Shown here: piece by piece, positions 7,414 to 15,718 of the stretch
How positions within the stretch are numbered: position 1 is the first letter of the stretch
Layout: each line of letters opens with the position of its first letter
Source of the DNA: Pseudomonas koreensis
GTDB lineage: Bacteria; Pseudomonadota; Gammaproteobacteria; Pseudomonadales; Pseudomonadaceae
Direction of reading: 5' to 3'
DNA: 64,000 bases
NCBI RefSeq assembly: GCF_025447595.1
Contig: NZ_JAOEJU010000001.1
Coordinates: 806,001-870,000, forward strand
Made by a program: the position numbers and the translations under genes
Notes under the pieces: generated by a model
Database searches by the model: none
Seen by the model: only the letters and a program-made list of their open reading frames with translations
What the model was told of the DNA's origin: nothing

Positions 7414-7447
7414 CGCACCGCGACTCAAGACCAGCGACGGAGGCTAA
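7397..7447 (+). CDS. 16-residue leader frame before the DUF4224 gene
   Basis: ATG 7397 has GGAGA six bases upstream, and the frame encodes MNQEFNAPRLKTSDGG. Its last codons (GGAGGC) form the ribosome binding site of the DUF4224 gene that begins at 7450, so ribosomes ending here would be positioned for reinitiation. It could be a coupling leader for the excisionase-like and integrase genes. Confidence 0.35.
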   Translation: MNQEFNAPRLKTSDGG

Positions 7448-7449
7448 TC

Positions 7450-7659
7450 ATGGAAGGCATTCATTTTCTATCGCATGAAGAGGTTTGCACCCTCACAGGA
7501 GCCAAAACGAAGGCCGGACAGCTGATGGTCCTCAAAAGGAATGGGATACGGCACACCATCAAGCGCAGTGGCTGGCCATGCGTACTGGCATCAGCCCTGA
7601 CCGGTGAGCCTGTAACTGCAGCAGAGAAACCGAAATGGCAGCCGCGGCTGGTGGGATAA
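7450..7659 (+). CDS. DUF4224 protein, probable integrase partner
   Basis: 69 residues with the DUF4224 pattern FLSHEEVCTLTGAKTKAGQ followed by a helix and a basic strand. Members are found directly upstream of phage tyrosine integrases, and an excisionase-like or recombination directionality role has been supposed but is not proved. GGAGG lies seven bases before the ATG. The stop (TAA 7657-7659) touches the integrase ATG at 7660, so the two are co-translated. Confidence 0.75.
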   Translation: MEGIHFLSHEEVCTLTGAKTKAGQLMVLKRNGIRHTIKRSGWPCVLASALTGEPVTAAEKPKWQPRLVG

Positions 7660-8694
7660 ATGGGAAGAAAGCCAACGAAGCCAGACAGTGTCACACGCCT
7701 GCGGAAGCGTACGCAGCGCAGTGGCATTGTCTATTACTACTACGACACCGGCGGTAATCCGAGAAAAGAAATTCCACTGGGCAGCGATTACGGACTGGCG
7801 ATCGTCGAGTACGCCAAGCTGGAAAAGAGCCGTGCATCATCAGCAATAGTTCAGACCGTGCTGACATTCGCCTACGTCGCCAATATCTATATACAAGAAG
7901 TCGTCCCCACGAAGGCTCCGGCCACACAAAGGGACAATGCCCGCGAGCTGAAGCAACTGCTGAAGTTTTTCGATGATCCTCCAGCACCCCTCGAGGCAAT
8001 CGAGCCTCAGCACATCGTTCAATACCTCAGGAAGCGTGGAAAAGAAGCACCTGTCAGGGCGAACCGGGAAAAAGCACTTCTGAGCGCAATCTGGAACTTC
8101 GCCAGGACAAGTGGCTACACATCGCTGGCGAATCCTTGCGCCGGAGTTAAAGGCCACAAAGAGACCGGTCGCGATGCCTACATCGAGGACGAGGTGCTTG
8201 CAGCGATCTATAGCCACGCCGATCAGCCGTTGAAAGACGCGCTTGATCTGTTCTACCTAACCGGCCAGCGCATCGCCGACACTCTGAAAATGGACGAAAA
8301 AGATATCCGGGACAACAGGCTTGCGGTTCAGCAAGGCAAGACAAGAGCAAAGAGAAGGATTGAGATTGTCGGAGAGTTGAAGGTCGTGATCGATCGAATT
8401 CTGGCCCGGAAGGCGGGACACCGGATCAGGACCAGTAGGCTGATTGTGATGGACAACGGTCAGCCGATGACCAGCAGCATGTTGCGAGGGAGGTTTGACG
8501 CGGCACGCGAGGCCGCAGGAGTAGAAAAAGGAGATTTCCAGATGCGAGATCTTCGTGCCAAGGCCGGTACCGATAAAGCAGAATCGAGCGGCGACATCAT
8601 GCAGGCCAAGGATCAGCTCGGGCACACAACCGTGGTGATGACGGAGAACTACATCCGAAAAAGGATCGGCAAAAAAGTCACCCCGACCAAGTGA
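7660..8694 (+). CDS. int: Tyrosine-type site-specific integrase
   Basis: 344 residues, a complete phage integrase. An N-terminal arm-type DNA-binding region (residues 1-60) and a core-binding helical domain (about 70-155) are followed by a catalytic domain. That domain carries R204 (LTGQR), K227, R299 in the RDLR box (Arg replaces the usual His at 296), H322 in LGH, and the nucleophile Y331. The gene points at tRNA-Leu, whose 3' end lies 81 bp downstream, so the tRNA is the likely attB. All catalytic positions are kept, so the enzyme may still work. A related but truncated integrase lies at 11840-12367. Confidence 0.92.
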   Translation: MGRKPTKPDSVTRLRKRTQRSGIVYYYYDTGGNPRKEIPLGSDYGLAIVEYAKLEKSRASSAIVQTVLTFAYVANIYIQEVVPTKAPATQRDNARELKQLLKFFDDPPAPLEAIEPQHIVQYLRKRGKEAPVRANREKALLSAIWNFARTSGYTSLANPCAGVKGHKETGRDAYIEDEVLAAIYSHADQPLKDALDLFYLTGQRIADTLKMDEKDIRDNRLAVQQGKTRAKRRIEIVGELKVVIDRILARKAGHRIRTSRLIVMDNGQPMTSSMLRGRFDAAREAAGVEKGDFQMRDLRAKAGTDKAESSGDIMQAKDQLGHTTVVMTENYIRKRIGKKVTPTK

Positions 8695-8695
8695 G

Positions 8696-8724
8696 TTGCG
8701 GAGCAGGCTACGAAATTGCGGAGC
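8696..8724 (+). repeat. Pair of TTGCGGAGC repeats at the element 1 end
   Basis: TTGCGGAGC occurs at 8696-8704 and 8716-8724, 20 bp apart (two helical turns), between the integrase stop and tRNA-Leu. A matching pair, TTGCGGAAC, with 21-bp spacing occupies the same relative place at the end of element 2 (12951-12980). They are good candidates for arm-type integrase binding sites. Confidence 0.55.
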
Positions 8725-8733
8725 GCAAATTAT

Positions 8734-8767
8734 AAGGGCCTGCATGAGTAAACTCACGCAAGCCCTT
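8734..8767 (-). terminator. Hairpin downstream of tRNA-Leu
   Basis: A near-perfect inverted repeat (AAGGGCCTGCATGAGT / ACTCACGCAAGCCCTT, 14 of 16 pairs) with a 2-nt spacer, eight bases beyond the tRNA CCA end on the minus strand, followed by an A/T-rich tract (TATAATTT). It is the probable end of the tRNA-Leu transcript. Confidence 0.6.
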
Positions 8768-8775
8768 GATATTCA

Positions 8776-8862
8776 TGGTGCCCGAAGCCGGAATCGAACC
8801 GGCACGCCCTTACGAGCGGGGGATTTTAAGTCCCATGCGTCTACCAGTTTCGCCATTCGGGC
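8776..8862 (-). tRNA. tRNA-Leu (UAA)
   Basis: An 87-nt cloverleaf on the minus strand including the encoded CCA. The acceptor stem is GCCCGAA/TTCGGGC, the anticodon loop is CTTAAAA with anticodon TAA, and there is a long variable arm as expected for leucine. The T-loop is GGTTCGATTCC. It is the integration site of element 1 and belongs to the tRNA-Gly/Cys/Leu group next to pgsA, now separated from its neighbours by element 2. Confidence 0.97.
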
Positions 8863-8938
8863 GGTAGCGCGGTGTCGCTTTGCTCTGATGCCGAATCACA
8901 ATCCTGACAGGATTCGCGCCTCAACAACCGAGGTGGGG

Positions 8939-8967
8939 AATATATACATCACTTCCCGGCGAATCAA
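8939..8967 (-). promoter_or_regulatory. Sigma-70 promoter of tRNA-Leu
   Basis: On the minus strand, TTGATT and TATATT are separated by exactly 17 bp, with about 70 nt to the tRNA 5' end. A promoter of its own is expected here, because the insertion of element 2 has cut tRNA-Leu off from the tRNA-Gly/Cys promoter. Confidence 0.6.
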
Positions 8968-9014
8968 GTTTGCGATAGCAGTTTGAAAGACTAAATCTTT
9001 CAGCCCGGGGCCAG

Positions 9015-9115
9015 TAAAAAAACTTCGCAGATCATGGACCTACGGAGCGTGGCTATGGTTGCGGCCGAGGTCTGAACCGAACCGGTACAGCTGGCTCTGC
9101 AATCCACCTATAACC
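9015..9115 (-). repeat. Decayed partial tRNA-Cys plus terminator (att scar)
   Basis: This stretch aligns along its length with 13003-13102. It shares the GGCCGAGGTC acceptor/T-arm region, CGAACCGG (T-loop), CTGCAATCC (anticodon region with GCA) and TATAACC (D-arm side), and a degenerate version of the downstream terminator (CAGATCATGGACCTACGGAG). Many substitutions break the stems, so it cannot be a working tRNA. The rest of 9116-9403 shows no gene; it leads to the acyltransferase. Confidence 0.7.
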
Positions 9116-9403
9116 CCAGAAACTCCAATAGAGTAGCACTATTCAAATTCCGTAAGCCACTGATTTTTAAAGCGCAATAGTTCGCGCAGGTCCAGGAAGT
9201 CCCGATACGCATTCTTTCGTACCCACCGTCATCTGTGGCGGTAGGTTTCGGGCAGACGCGGGTCAAACTTCACCCCTCACGAAAAAACAGCCCGCGGAAG
9301 GATGTCGCGCTCATTGTCTGTAGGCGCTCCGTCCATCAGTTTTTGCTATGGAGTCGGTAACCCGTATCAGATAGCATGAGCCGTTTTTTTCAAAGGAATC
9401 AAA

Positions 9404-10369
9404 ATGGGTAGCCAGCAAACAGTGGCGGACGGCAGGAACTCAAATTTCGACTGGCTCCGGCTTTTTTTGTCGTTTTCTGTTGCCTACTTTCACGCCGGAT
9501 ATTTTTCAACGGTAGCGAACGGCGAAGATGTTCCCTTTGGGGCCATCCCATTTCCGATGGTTCCGACATTCCTCGCGCTATCGGGCTATCTAATGTTCAA
9601 CAGCTTTGCCTCAAGTAAAAGCTGGTTTCATTTTATGGAAAAACGGGCGCTCCGGATTCTTCCTGCGCTAATTGCATCCCTCATTGTGAGTGGGCTTGCA
9701 TGGGGTTTTTATGTTGGTGTAATTGGCTCACTGAAAATTTACCTCGGCGGTGGCATGCTACTGTCCAGTCCAGGTGGCAATGGCTCGCTATGGTCGCTCC
9801 TGTGGGAGGAAATCGCCTATGCAATGATGGCAGTGCTCATTGCCCTCAAGGCTTACAATCACAAATGGATAATCTGGCTATGTTTTATAGCCGCCTGTGC
9901 AATTGCAGCAATATTCGACCAACAGGAACCCTACTGGCGCATTACAAACCTCATTCCTGCCTTGTTTACCGGTAACCTGGTATTCCTCTACAAAACACAG
10001 CTCTCAAAAATATCCTGGAAGCTACTGGCAGTGGCGACCCTCTCCATTACGGCCCTTAACATTTATCTAAGCCTGCCACCCCAAGCCTGGTATATGGTTC
10101 CCATTGGCGGTTTCCTTGCTCTTAATCTTTGCCTCAATGCTCCACCGTTGCCCAAAATGCCATTCGACATCTCATACGGCATTTATGTATTCCATGACCC
10201 GATATTCTATGTTTCGGCGAAGCTGATGCCTGGGTCATTCAATGAAATGTTTATGGTGGGGGCGCCAGTTTTAATTGTGATTTCCCTTTTTAGCTGGTTC
10301 ACCATTGAGAAACCTGCACTTTCAATCAAGAAAAGAATCGCACTTCGGCGATCAGCACTGTCATCTTGA
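9404..10369 (+). CDS. Acyltransferase family 3 membrane protein (OafA/WecH-like)
   Basis: 321 residues with about 9-10 membrane segments. The N-terminus shows the acyltransferase-3 signature DWLRLFLSFSVAYFHAG with the conserved His. It is followed by FLALSGYLM, an Arg-rich cytoplasmic loop (KRALRILPALI) and LWSLLWEE with the conserved Glu. The family moves acetyl or other acyl groups onto cell-surface sugars such as O-antigen. AAGGAAT precedes the ATG. The gene is AT-richer than the core genome and is cargo of element 2; surface modification that changes phage adsorption is a reasonable guess. Confidence 0.85.
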   Translation: MGSQQTVADGRNSNFDWLRLFLSFSVAYFHAGYFSTVANGEDVPFGAIPFPMVPTFLALSGYLMFNSFASSKSWFHFMEKRALRILPALIASLIVSGLAWGFYVGVIGSLKIYLGGGMLLSSPGGNGSLWSLLWEEIAYAMMAVLIALKAYNHKWIIWLCFIAACAIAAIFDQQEPYWRITNLIPALFTGNLVFLYKTQLSKISWKLLAVATLSITALNIYLSLPPQAWYMVPIGGFLALNLCLNAPPLPKMPFDISYGIYVFHDPIFYVSAKLMPGSFNEMFMVGAPVLIVISLFSWFTIEKPALSIKKRIALRRSALSS

Positions 10370-10904
10370 ACTCAGCAGTGCGCCATTAGCCTGTCCACAG
10401 GTGGTGAGCACTCGCAGTGCCACTCTTGAATTCCGGATCGACCCTGCAAGCCATTCAGCACCATCAATCCGCTGATTGAGGGTGCTGAAACGATCGCTGC
10501 CAGCGGTCCATTCAATCCTTCTCGCCTCCCGCTCCCTAGTGATGCCGACTCAGCCCCCCCTCGCTAAAGCTCGAGCACTTTGGGTCAGGCAACCACTTAC
10601 CACCCCGGCATTTAACCTGGTCCAGCGTAATTCGCACGCCGGAAGGTCCGGACCAGAACTCGCCCGGCATCGAGCCATCAACGACCTGCGCACTGACGAG
10701 CCCCACGCCCCCTCATGCCCATGCGGAGCCGCGTTAGTGGGTCCGTAAGCCAAACCTGCCATTTGGCCACAGGTTTCGAAGAAAGCTGCAACAGAAGCAG
10801 CTACATGTACGACCTCCCGAGAGATATGTTAGCTTTACCGACTACGCGCTCATCGAGCTCAAAAACGGGCATTAGATGCTCTGAGCTCATAAAGGAATAA
10901 TAAA
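10370..10904. other. Intergenic stretch in element 2
   Basis: About 535 bases without a convincing gene. On the minus strand a 44-codon frame (10536-10670, start MPGEFW, containing GVRITLDQVKCRGGKWLPDP) looks protein-like and may be a remnant of a small phage or chromosomal gene, but it lacks a ribosome binding site. The last 30 bases supply AAAGGAATAA before the methyltransferase. Confidence 0.4.
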
Positions 10905-11657
10905 ATGACTGAGTTACGCGCTCCGTTTCCGAACACAGCTTTCGCTTCACTTGCAGCACAGGAATCCAGGCACTGGTGGTTCCGCTCACGGAACCGGATA
11001 ATCCTGTGGGCCATGAAAAAGCACATTCGAAACTTCAATAGTTTTCTGGAAGTTGGGTGCGGAACAGCGTTTGTACTTGAGGGTGTCAGCAACCAATTCC
11101 CCGGCATCGAAATCAGTGGCTCGGAGTACTTTGAAGAAGGTTTGGTTCATGCAAGAAATCGCCTGCCTACAGCAAATTTCATGCACCTTGATGCTACGAA
11201 AATGTCTGACGAATCACGCTACGATGTGATTGGCACTTTTGATGTCATCGAGCACATCGAAGAGGATCAACTTGTCCTGAACAATCTTGCCAAAGCAATA
11301 AAGCCAGGCGGTACGCTGCTTGTCTCCGTACCTCAACATCGCTGGCTGTGGTCAGAAGCTGACACCTATGCATGCCATGTACGCAGATATACCCGACAAG
11401 AATTGATATCGAAGGTTGAAAAGTCAGGGCTCAAAGTCGAATACGCCACTTCCTTCGTCACGTTCCTCGTTCCACTGATGTGGCTTTCGAGAAAGAAAAC
11501 GAAATCCGGCGAATATGATCCGATGCAGGAATTCAGAATACCCAGTTGGCTTAATTTCGCCTTGGAATCGGTAATGAAACTTGAATTACTTCTATTGAAA
11601 GCCGGTATCAACCTGCCCGTGGGCGGATCACTATTGCTGGTAGCCAACAAGAAGTAA
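10905..11657 (+). CDS. Class I SAM-dependent methyltransferase
   Basis: 250 residues. Motif I is FLEVGCGTAFVLEGV (near residues 47-61), followed by an acidic E at the end of strand 2 (SGSEYF). Motif IV is YDVIGTFDVIEHIEE, and motif VI is LKPGGTLL-type (KAIKPGGTLLVSVPQHRWLWS). The HWWFRSRN start and the HVRRYTRQEL segment are typical of methyltransferases of the type found with polysaccharide or lipid genes. Target unknown. AAGGAATAATAAA precedes the ATG. The gene is low in GC and is cargo of element 2 beside the acyltransferase. Confidence 0.85.
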   Translation: MTELRAPFPNTAFASLAAQESRHWWFRSRNRIILWAMKKHIRNFNSFLEVGCGTAFVLEGVSNQFPGIEISGSEYFEEGLVHARNRLPTANFMHLDATKMSDESRYDVIGTFDVIEHIEEDQLVLNNLAKAIKPGGTLLVSVPQHRWLWSEADTYACHVRRYTRQELISKVEKSGLKVEYATSFVTFLVPLMWLSRKKTKSGEYDPMQEFRIPSWLNFALESVMKLELLLLKAGINLPVGGSLLLVANKK

Positions 11658-11839
11658 AACCGGGCAACATCGCCGAGTGCAGACGGCCACCAGCACCTCG
11701 AGTCCGCTGTCTAATCAGACGGGCCTGCGCATTAAGTATCGGCTATAACAGGCTGTGCAATCTTGAATGCCAGAGCGCTTCAATACCCGAGCTGGCGTCA
11801 CTGCAAAACACCCAACTTTTCAATAGCCAAGAAAAAAAC

Positions 11840-12367
11840 CCGTTCTACGAACAAGCGGGGCAAGATCTCAGAGACGCAATGGATTTGGCAAATCTGACAG
11901 GCCAGCGAGCGGCTGATGTGTTGAAGGCCTCGACCGCAGATATGAACAATGGCTTTCTGATGATTGGCCAGGGTAAGACGGAAAAGCGTCTGCGCATCAA
12001 ACTGTACGCCGGCGATACCGAGAAAGACCTGTGCATATTCATCAACGGCCTGCTAGATCGCAGAGCTCAGGCCGGCGTCAAAACCTCGATCCTCATAACC
12101 AACCAAGCAGGACTGAGGATGAGTTACAACATGCCTCGAAACCGCTGGGACGAAGCCAGGGAAACTGCGGCAACGAAAGCAGCAGCCGCCGGCGACACCG
12201 CGCTGGCTGGAACGATCCGCAAGTTTCAGTTCCGGGATATCCGACCGAAAACCGGCAGCGAAATAGAGGACGTCAAGGATGCAAGCCGCTTGCTCGGGCA
12301 CTCGACTGAGGAGATGACAAAGAAGGTCTACCGGCGCGCCGGTGAAATCGTAAAGCCAACAAAATGA
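11840..12367 (+). pseudogene. Truncated tyrosine integrase (catalytic domain only)
   Basis: Only the catalytic half remains, with LTGQR (catalytic Arg), GQGKT (Lys), RDIR (box with Arg for His, as in the element 1 integrase), LLGH and the Tyr in KKVYRR, ending VKPTK. It resembles residues 190-344 of the intact integrase. Protein-like similarity begins near 11840 (FYEQAGQDLRDAMDL); the frame stays open further left but without integrase features. ATG 11879 is internal. The N-terminal arm- and core-binding domains are gone, so the enzyme should be inactive. Confidence 0.8.
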
Positions 12368-12409
12368 CGATCGTCAGATGAACTCACCAACTAACTTTCG
12401 ACCTGGTTC

Positions 12410-12880
12410 TCATCTATCGAAACGGTAGCCTGAAACAACTAAATCCCATTTGATATCTGGGTGTGCAACCGAAACATAAACCGTGGGCTTGTCGATAATT
12501 AAGCTAAGTTGCCCCTGCCCTCCGGATCCATGAACAACAACCCCTACAGTTGGAGATGACGAAACCGTCATCTTCAAAGGAATTCGAGTGTCCGCCACCT
12601 GCATCCCATAAGCGAGCTTCACCTCAGTAGCATTCGGAGGGACCATATGCGATATATCGAACGCGACAAGGTCGGTCCATTTGTCCGGTGCTACAACTGA
12701 AGCTTGCTCCGCCACATTTTGAATTTTTCTAATGCTGCTCCAGACACTGTCGCCCGTGATTCCAGACCCCACAAACATCAGAATCACCCCTGCGAGAGAT
12801 GCGAAAATGCCGACGATCGTAAAGAAAAACCCAAGGAGATTTAACCTGTCACCAATGCTCGCAGCCATAAGTTCTTCCAT
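12410..12880 (-). CDS. Small membrane-anchored protein, hypothetical
   Basis: About 156 residues. A hydrophobic segment near residues 15-40 (LLGFFFTIVGIFASLAGVIL) anchors the protein. The remaining 115 residues form a soluble, beta-rich domain on one side of the membrane. The start at 12880 is preferred because GGAG lies seven bases upstream; an ATG at 12886 is also possible. It lies between the integrase remnant and the att end of element 2, on the opposite strand, so it is probably a cargo (moron-type) gene. Function unknown. Confidence 0.55.
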   Translation of the reverse strand: MEELMAASIGDRLNLLGFFFTIVGIFASLAGVILMFVGSGITGDSVWSSIRKIQNVAEQASVVAPDKWTDLVAFDISHMVPPNATEVKLAYGMQVADTRIPLKMTVSSSPTVGVVVHGSGGQGQLSLIIDKPTVYVSVAHPDIKWDLVVSGYRFDR

Positions 12881-12950
12881 ATACATGCACTCCAGAGAGC
12901 CCCCACATTACCGTAAAAATTAGAGCAATTCATCGTTCAAACAGCTTCCG

Positions 12951-12980
12951 TTGCGGAACACCTCCCTAAAATTGCGGAAC
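12951..12980 (+). repeat. Pair of TTGCGGAAC repeats at the element 2 end
   Basis: TTGCGGAAC at 12951-12959 and 12972-12980, 21 bp apart, 64 bp before the tRNA-Cys 3' end. It is the counterpart of the TTGCGGAGC pair next to tRNA-Leu and a likely arm-type site set for the now truncated integrase. Confidence 0.55.
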
Positions 12981-13002
12981 ACCACACTTTCTCACAGGCA
13001 AT

Positions 13003-13037
13003 AAAAAACCCCGTAGATCATTGATCTACGGGGTTTT
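13003..13037 (-). terminator. Intrinsic terminator of the tRNA-Gly/Cys transcript
   Basis: An almost perfectly self-complementary hairpin (CCCCGTAGATCA / TGATCTACGGGG flanked by A and T runs), directly downstream of tRNA-Cys on the minus strand and followed by six T's. It can act in both directions. A decayed copy lies at 9016-9050. Confidence 0.85.
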
Positions 13038-13043
13038 TAAGAG

Positions 13044-13117
13044 TGGAGGCCGAGGTCGGAATCGAACCGGCGTAGGCGGATTTGCAATCCGCTGCATAAC
13101 CATTTTGCTACTCGGCC
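13044..13117 (-). tRNA. tRNA-Cys (GCA)
   Basis: A 74-nt cloverleaf on the minus strand including CCA. The acceptor stem is GGCCGAG/CTCGGCC, the anticodon loop is TTGCAAA with anticodon GCA, and the T-loop is GGTTCGATTCC. It is transcribed after tRNA-Gly. Its 3' half is duplicated in decayed form at 9015-9115. Confidence 0.97.
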
Positions 13118-13163
13118 TCAAAACATTTGCTGTCAGTAGCGCAACAACAAACGTTATACAAAC

Positions 13164-13239
<76 letters not shown>

Positions 13240-13251
13240 TTGGTGTGGCGC

Positions 13252-13279
13252 ATTCTATAGAAATCAGAAGCGCCGTCAA
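13252..13279 (-). promoter_or_regulatory. Sigma-70 promoter of tRNA-Gly/tRNA-Cys
   Basis: On the minus strand, TTGACG and TAGAAT with a 16-bp spacer, 13 bp before the tRNA-Gly 5' end and just after the pgsA stop codon. The GC-rich discriminator (GCGCC) after the -10 is typical of stringently controlled stable-RNA promoters. Confidence 0.6.
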
Positions 13280-13299
13280 CCCTTTGATTCAAAAAAGTT

Positions 13300-13860
13300 T
13301 TATTTCTTTTCAACATCGGTCTTCAGATGCGGCCAGGCGGCGCGAAGGTATTGAACCATCGACCACAAGGTCAGACCAGCAGAGACCATCAGCAACGCAT
13401 AACCGACCAAAACCCAAAAGCTGAAATCCTTTGGATTGGCCAGCAAAATCACCAGCGCAAGCATTTGCGCAGCGGTTTTCCATTTGCCCAGGTTCGAGAC
13501 AGCCACATGGGCGCGCGCTCCGAGCTCGGCCATCCACTCACGCAGCGCCGAAACAACGATCTCACGACCGATGATGACAGCCGCAGGGAGTGTGAGCCAA
13601 AGGTTGCCATGTTCTTGCACCAGCAACACCAAGGCAACAGCTACCATCAGTTTGTCAGCGACAGGATCCAGAAACGCACCAAACGGTGTGCTTTGCTCCA
13701 GGCGTCGTGCGAGATAGCCGTCCAGCCAGTCCGTCGCCGCCGCAAAGGCGAATACCGAACTTGAGGCCAGATAGCTCCATTGGTAAGGCAGATAGAACAG
13801 CAGAATAAAAATCGGGATGAGCAGGACGCGGAGAACGGTAATCAGATTAGGGATATTCAT
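13300..13860 (-). CDS. pgsA: CDP-diacylglycerol--glycerol-3-phosphate 3-phosphatidyltransferase
   Basis: 186 residues, an integral membrane enzyme that makes phosphatidylglycerophosphate, the precursor of phosphatidylglycerol and cardiolipin. The CDP-alcohol phosphotransferase motif D44-x2-DG-x2-AR-x8-G61-x3-D65-x3-D69 is complete, and about five membrane segments are visible. ATG 13860 is preferred to the GTG at 13866. It lies downstream of uvrC on the same strand with a 32-bp gap, the usual gacA-uvrC-pgsA order in Pseudomonas. Confidence 0.95.
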   Translation of the reverse strand: MNIPNLITVLRVLLIPIFILLFYLPYQWSYLASSSVFAFAAATDWLDGYLARRLEQSTPFGAFLDPVADKLMVAVALVLLVQEHGNLWLTLPAAVIIGREIVVSALREWMAELGARAHVAVSNLGKWKTAAQMLALVILLANPKDFSFWVLVGYALLMVSAGLTLWSMVQYLRAAWPHLKTDVEKK

Positions 13861-13892
13861 CGGCACAACTGGCTACGAGGTGAATGGGCATT

Positions 13893-15716
13893 CTACTCAC
13901 TATGCAGGTTTGCATAAATCGACTCTGCTAGCTTTTTACTGATCCCCGGTGCTTTGGCGATCTCTTCGATGCTTGCACGAGACAGCTCCTGCAATCCACC
14001 AAAATGTTTCAACAAGTCCCGACGTCGGGTTGGCCCGACGCCTGCAACGCCTTCCAGCGTTGACGTGCGGCGGGTCTTGCCGCGTCGTGCGCGGTGGCCG
14101 GTGATTGCAAAGCGGTGGGCCTCGTCACGAATCTGCTGGATCAGATGCAACGCCGGTGAATCACCCCGCAAGGTGAACTCGTTTGCCGCATCATTCAGAT
14201 ACAAAGTCTCGAATCCCGCCTTGCGCGTGGCACCCTTGGCGACCCCCAGCAAGATCAGATCCGGAACAGCCAGTTCGTTGAGCACATCACGCGCCATCGA
14301 CAACTGCCCCTTGCCGCCGTCCACCAACAGGATGTCCGGCAACTTGCCCTCGCCTTCCTTCAGCTTGCTGAAGCGTCGGGTCAGGGCCTGATGCATGGCG
14401 GCGTAATCGTCGCCGGCGGTCACGCCTTCGATGTTGTAACGACGGTAATCCGATTTGATCGCCCCTTCCGGGCCGAACACCACGCAGGAAGCCACCGTGG
14501 CTTCACCGCTGGAATGGCTGATGTCATAGCACTCCAGCCGTTGTGGTGGCTCATCGAGATTCAACACTTCAGCCAGCGCTTCGAAACGTGCGGCAACGTG
14601 CTGACGGTTCGCCAACCGTGCCCCCAGCGCCTGTTCGGCATTGGTCACGGCCAGTTGTTGCCAACGCGCCCGTGTACCGCGCACCCGATGGCTGATGGTC
14701 AACTCACGTCCGCGCAGCGCCTGAATGGCCTCGATCAGCGCAGGAAAGTCTTCGTGCACGACGTTGACGATCAGCTCGCTCGGCAAATCGCGTTCAGGGC
14801 TACTGATGAAGTATTGCCCGAGAAAAGCGGCCATGACCTCGGCCACTTCCTCTTCAATCCCGACTTGCGGGAAGAAATTCTTGCTGCCAAGCACCCGCCC
14901 TCCCCGCACGCTGATCAGGTGGACACAGGCACCGCCTGGATTGACGAACGCGGCGATCACATCGATATCACCCGTTCCGCCTTCCATGCTCTGCTGATCC
15001 TGCACTCGACGCAGCAAGGCAATCTGGTCACGCAGCTCGGCGGCGCGTTCAAACTCGAGGTTGATCGCAGCCTCTTCCATCGCCGTCGACAGCTCATTGG
15101 TCAACGCATGGCTGCGTCCTTCGAGGAACATCACCGAGTGACGCACGTCCTCGGCGTAAACCTCAGGCTCGACCAGCCCGACACAAGGCGCCTTGCAACG
15201 CTTGATCTGATATTGCAGGCACGGCCGGGTCCGGTTCTTGTAGTAGCTCTCCTCGCACTGACGCACGAAGAACGTCTTCTGCAGAAGGCTGAGGCTTTCG
15301 CGAATCGCCCCCGCACTCGGATAGGGACCGAAATACTTGCCCTTGGCCTTTTTAGCCCCGCGATGAATGCTCAGGCGCGGGAATTGCCCGTCAGACAAAA
15401 AGACGTAGGGATAGGATTTATCGTCGCGCAGCAGGATGTTGTACGGCGGCCGCCACTCCTTGATCAGGGTCTGCTCGAGCAGCAACGCCTCTGTTTCATT
15501 GGACGTGATGGTGGTTTCGACCTGGGCGATACGCCCGACCAGGGCCGCGGTTTTCGGCGCCAGGCCTGTCTTGCGAAAGTAGCTGGCCAGACGTTTCTTG
15601 AGGTTCTTGGCCTTGCCGACGTACAGCAGACGCGCATCGCTGTCGAACATGCGATACACGCCGGGGCGCCCGCTGACGGTCGAAAGAAAGGCGCCCGAAT
15701 CGAATGTTTCAGTCAT
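13893..15716 (-). CDS. uvrC: UvrABC excinuclease subunit C
   Basis: 607 residues, full length. UvrC makes both incisions in nucleotide excision repair after UvrA/UvrB damage recognition. An N-terminal GIY-YIG nuclease domain (GVYRMF...[14 protein letters not shown], residues about 18-45) is followed by a Cys-containing region ([13 protein letters not shown]) and a UVR motif that binds UvrB (near 205-235). Next come the RNase H-like endonuclease domain ([20 protein letters not shown]) and tandem helix-hairpin-helix motifs at the C-terminus. It begins two bases after the gacA stop, so the pair is co-transcribed, as in other gammaproteobacteria. Confidence 0.97.
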   Translation of the reverse strand: MTETFDSGAFLSTVSGRPGVYRMFDSDARLLYVGKAKNLKKRLASYFRKTGLAPKTAALVGRIAQVETTITSNETEALLLEQTLIKEWRPPYNILLRDDKSYPYVFLSDGQFPRLSIHRGAKKAKGKYFGPYPSAGAIRESLSLLQKTFFVRQCEESYYKNRTRPCLQYQIKRCKAPCVGLVEPEVYAEDVRHSVMFLEGRSHALTNELSTAMEEAAINLEFERAAELRDQIALLRRVQDQQSMEGGTGDIDVIAAFVNPGGACVHLISVRGGRVLGSKNFFPQVGIEEEVAEVMAAFLGQYFISSPERDLPSELIVNVVHEDFPALIEAIQALRGRELTISHRVRGTRARWQQLAVTNAEQALGARLANRQHVAARFEALAEVLNLDEPPQRLECYDISHSSGEATVASCVVFGPEGAIKSDYRRYNIEGVTAGDDYAAMHQALTRRFSKLKEGEGKLPDILLVDGGKGQLSMARDVLNELAVPDLILLGVAKGATRKAGFETLYLNDAANEFTLRGDSPALHLIQQIRDEAHRFAITGHRARRGKTRRTSTLEGVAGVGPTRRRDLLKHFGGLQELSRASIEEIAKAPGISKKLAESIYANLHSE

Positions 15717-15718
15717 GG

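Larger units (their letters stand above)
1..8775. mobile_element. Element 1: integrase-proximal end of a prophage or prophage-derived island in tRNA-Leu
   Basis: A run of short phage-type genes (coiled-coil protein, HTH protein, zinc ribbons, DUF4406, DUF2591, DUF4224) ends in a tyrosine integrase whose 3' end lies 81 bp from the 3' end of tRNA-Leu. That is the usual geometry of a tRNA-integrated phage or island. Several genes are broken (positions 1983, 3575 and 5135), so at least part of the element is decaying. The left end is outside the window, so the distal att copy cannot be seen. The boundary at 8775 is inferred from the tRNA. Confidence 0.8.
9015..13102. mobile_element. Element 2: old 4-kb islet inserted at tRNA-Cys
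   Basis: It is bounded on the left by a decayed 100-bp copy of the tRNA-Cys 3' part plus its terminator (9015-9115) and on the right by the intact counterparts (13003-13102), in direct orientation. The content is an acyltransferase, a SAM methyltransferase, a truncated integrase pointing at tRNA-Cys and a small membrane-protein gene. Loss of the integrase N-terminus and the sequence drift of the left copy show that the element is old and immobile. Confidence 0.65.

Noticed and set aside
10536..10670. A 44-codon minus-strand frame that looks protein-like
   Set aside because: Too short, with no ribosome binding site and no recognisable family. It is described only within the intergenic entry.
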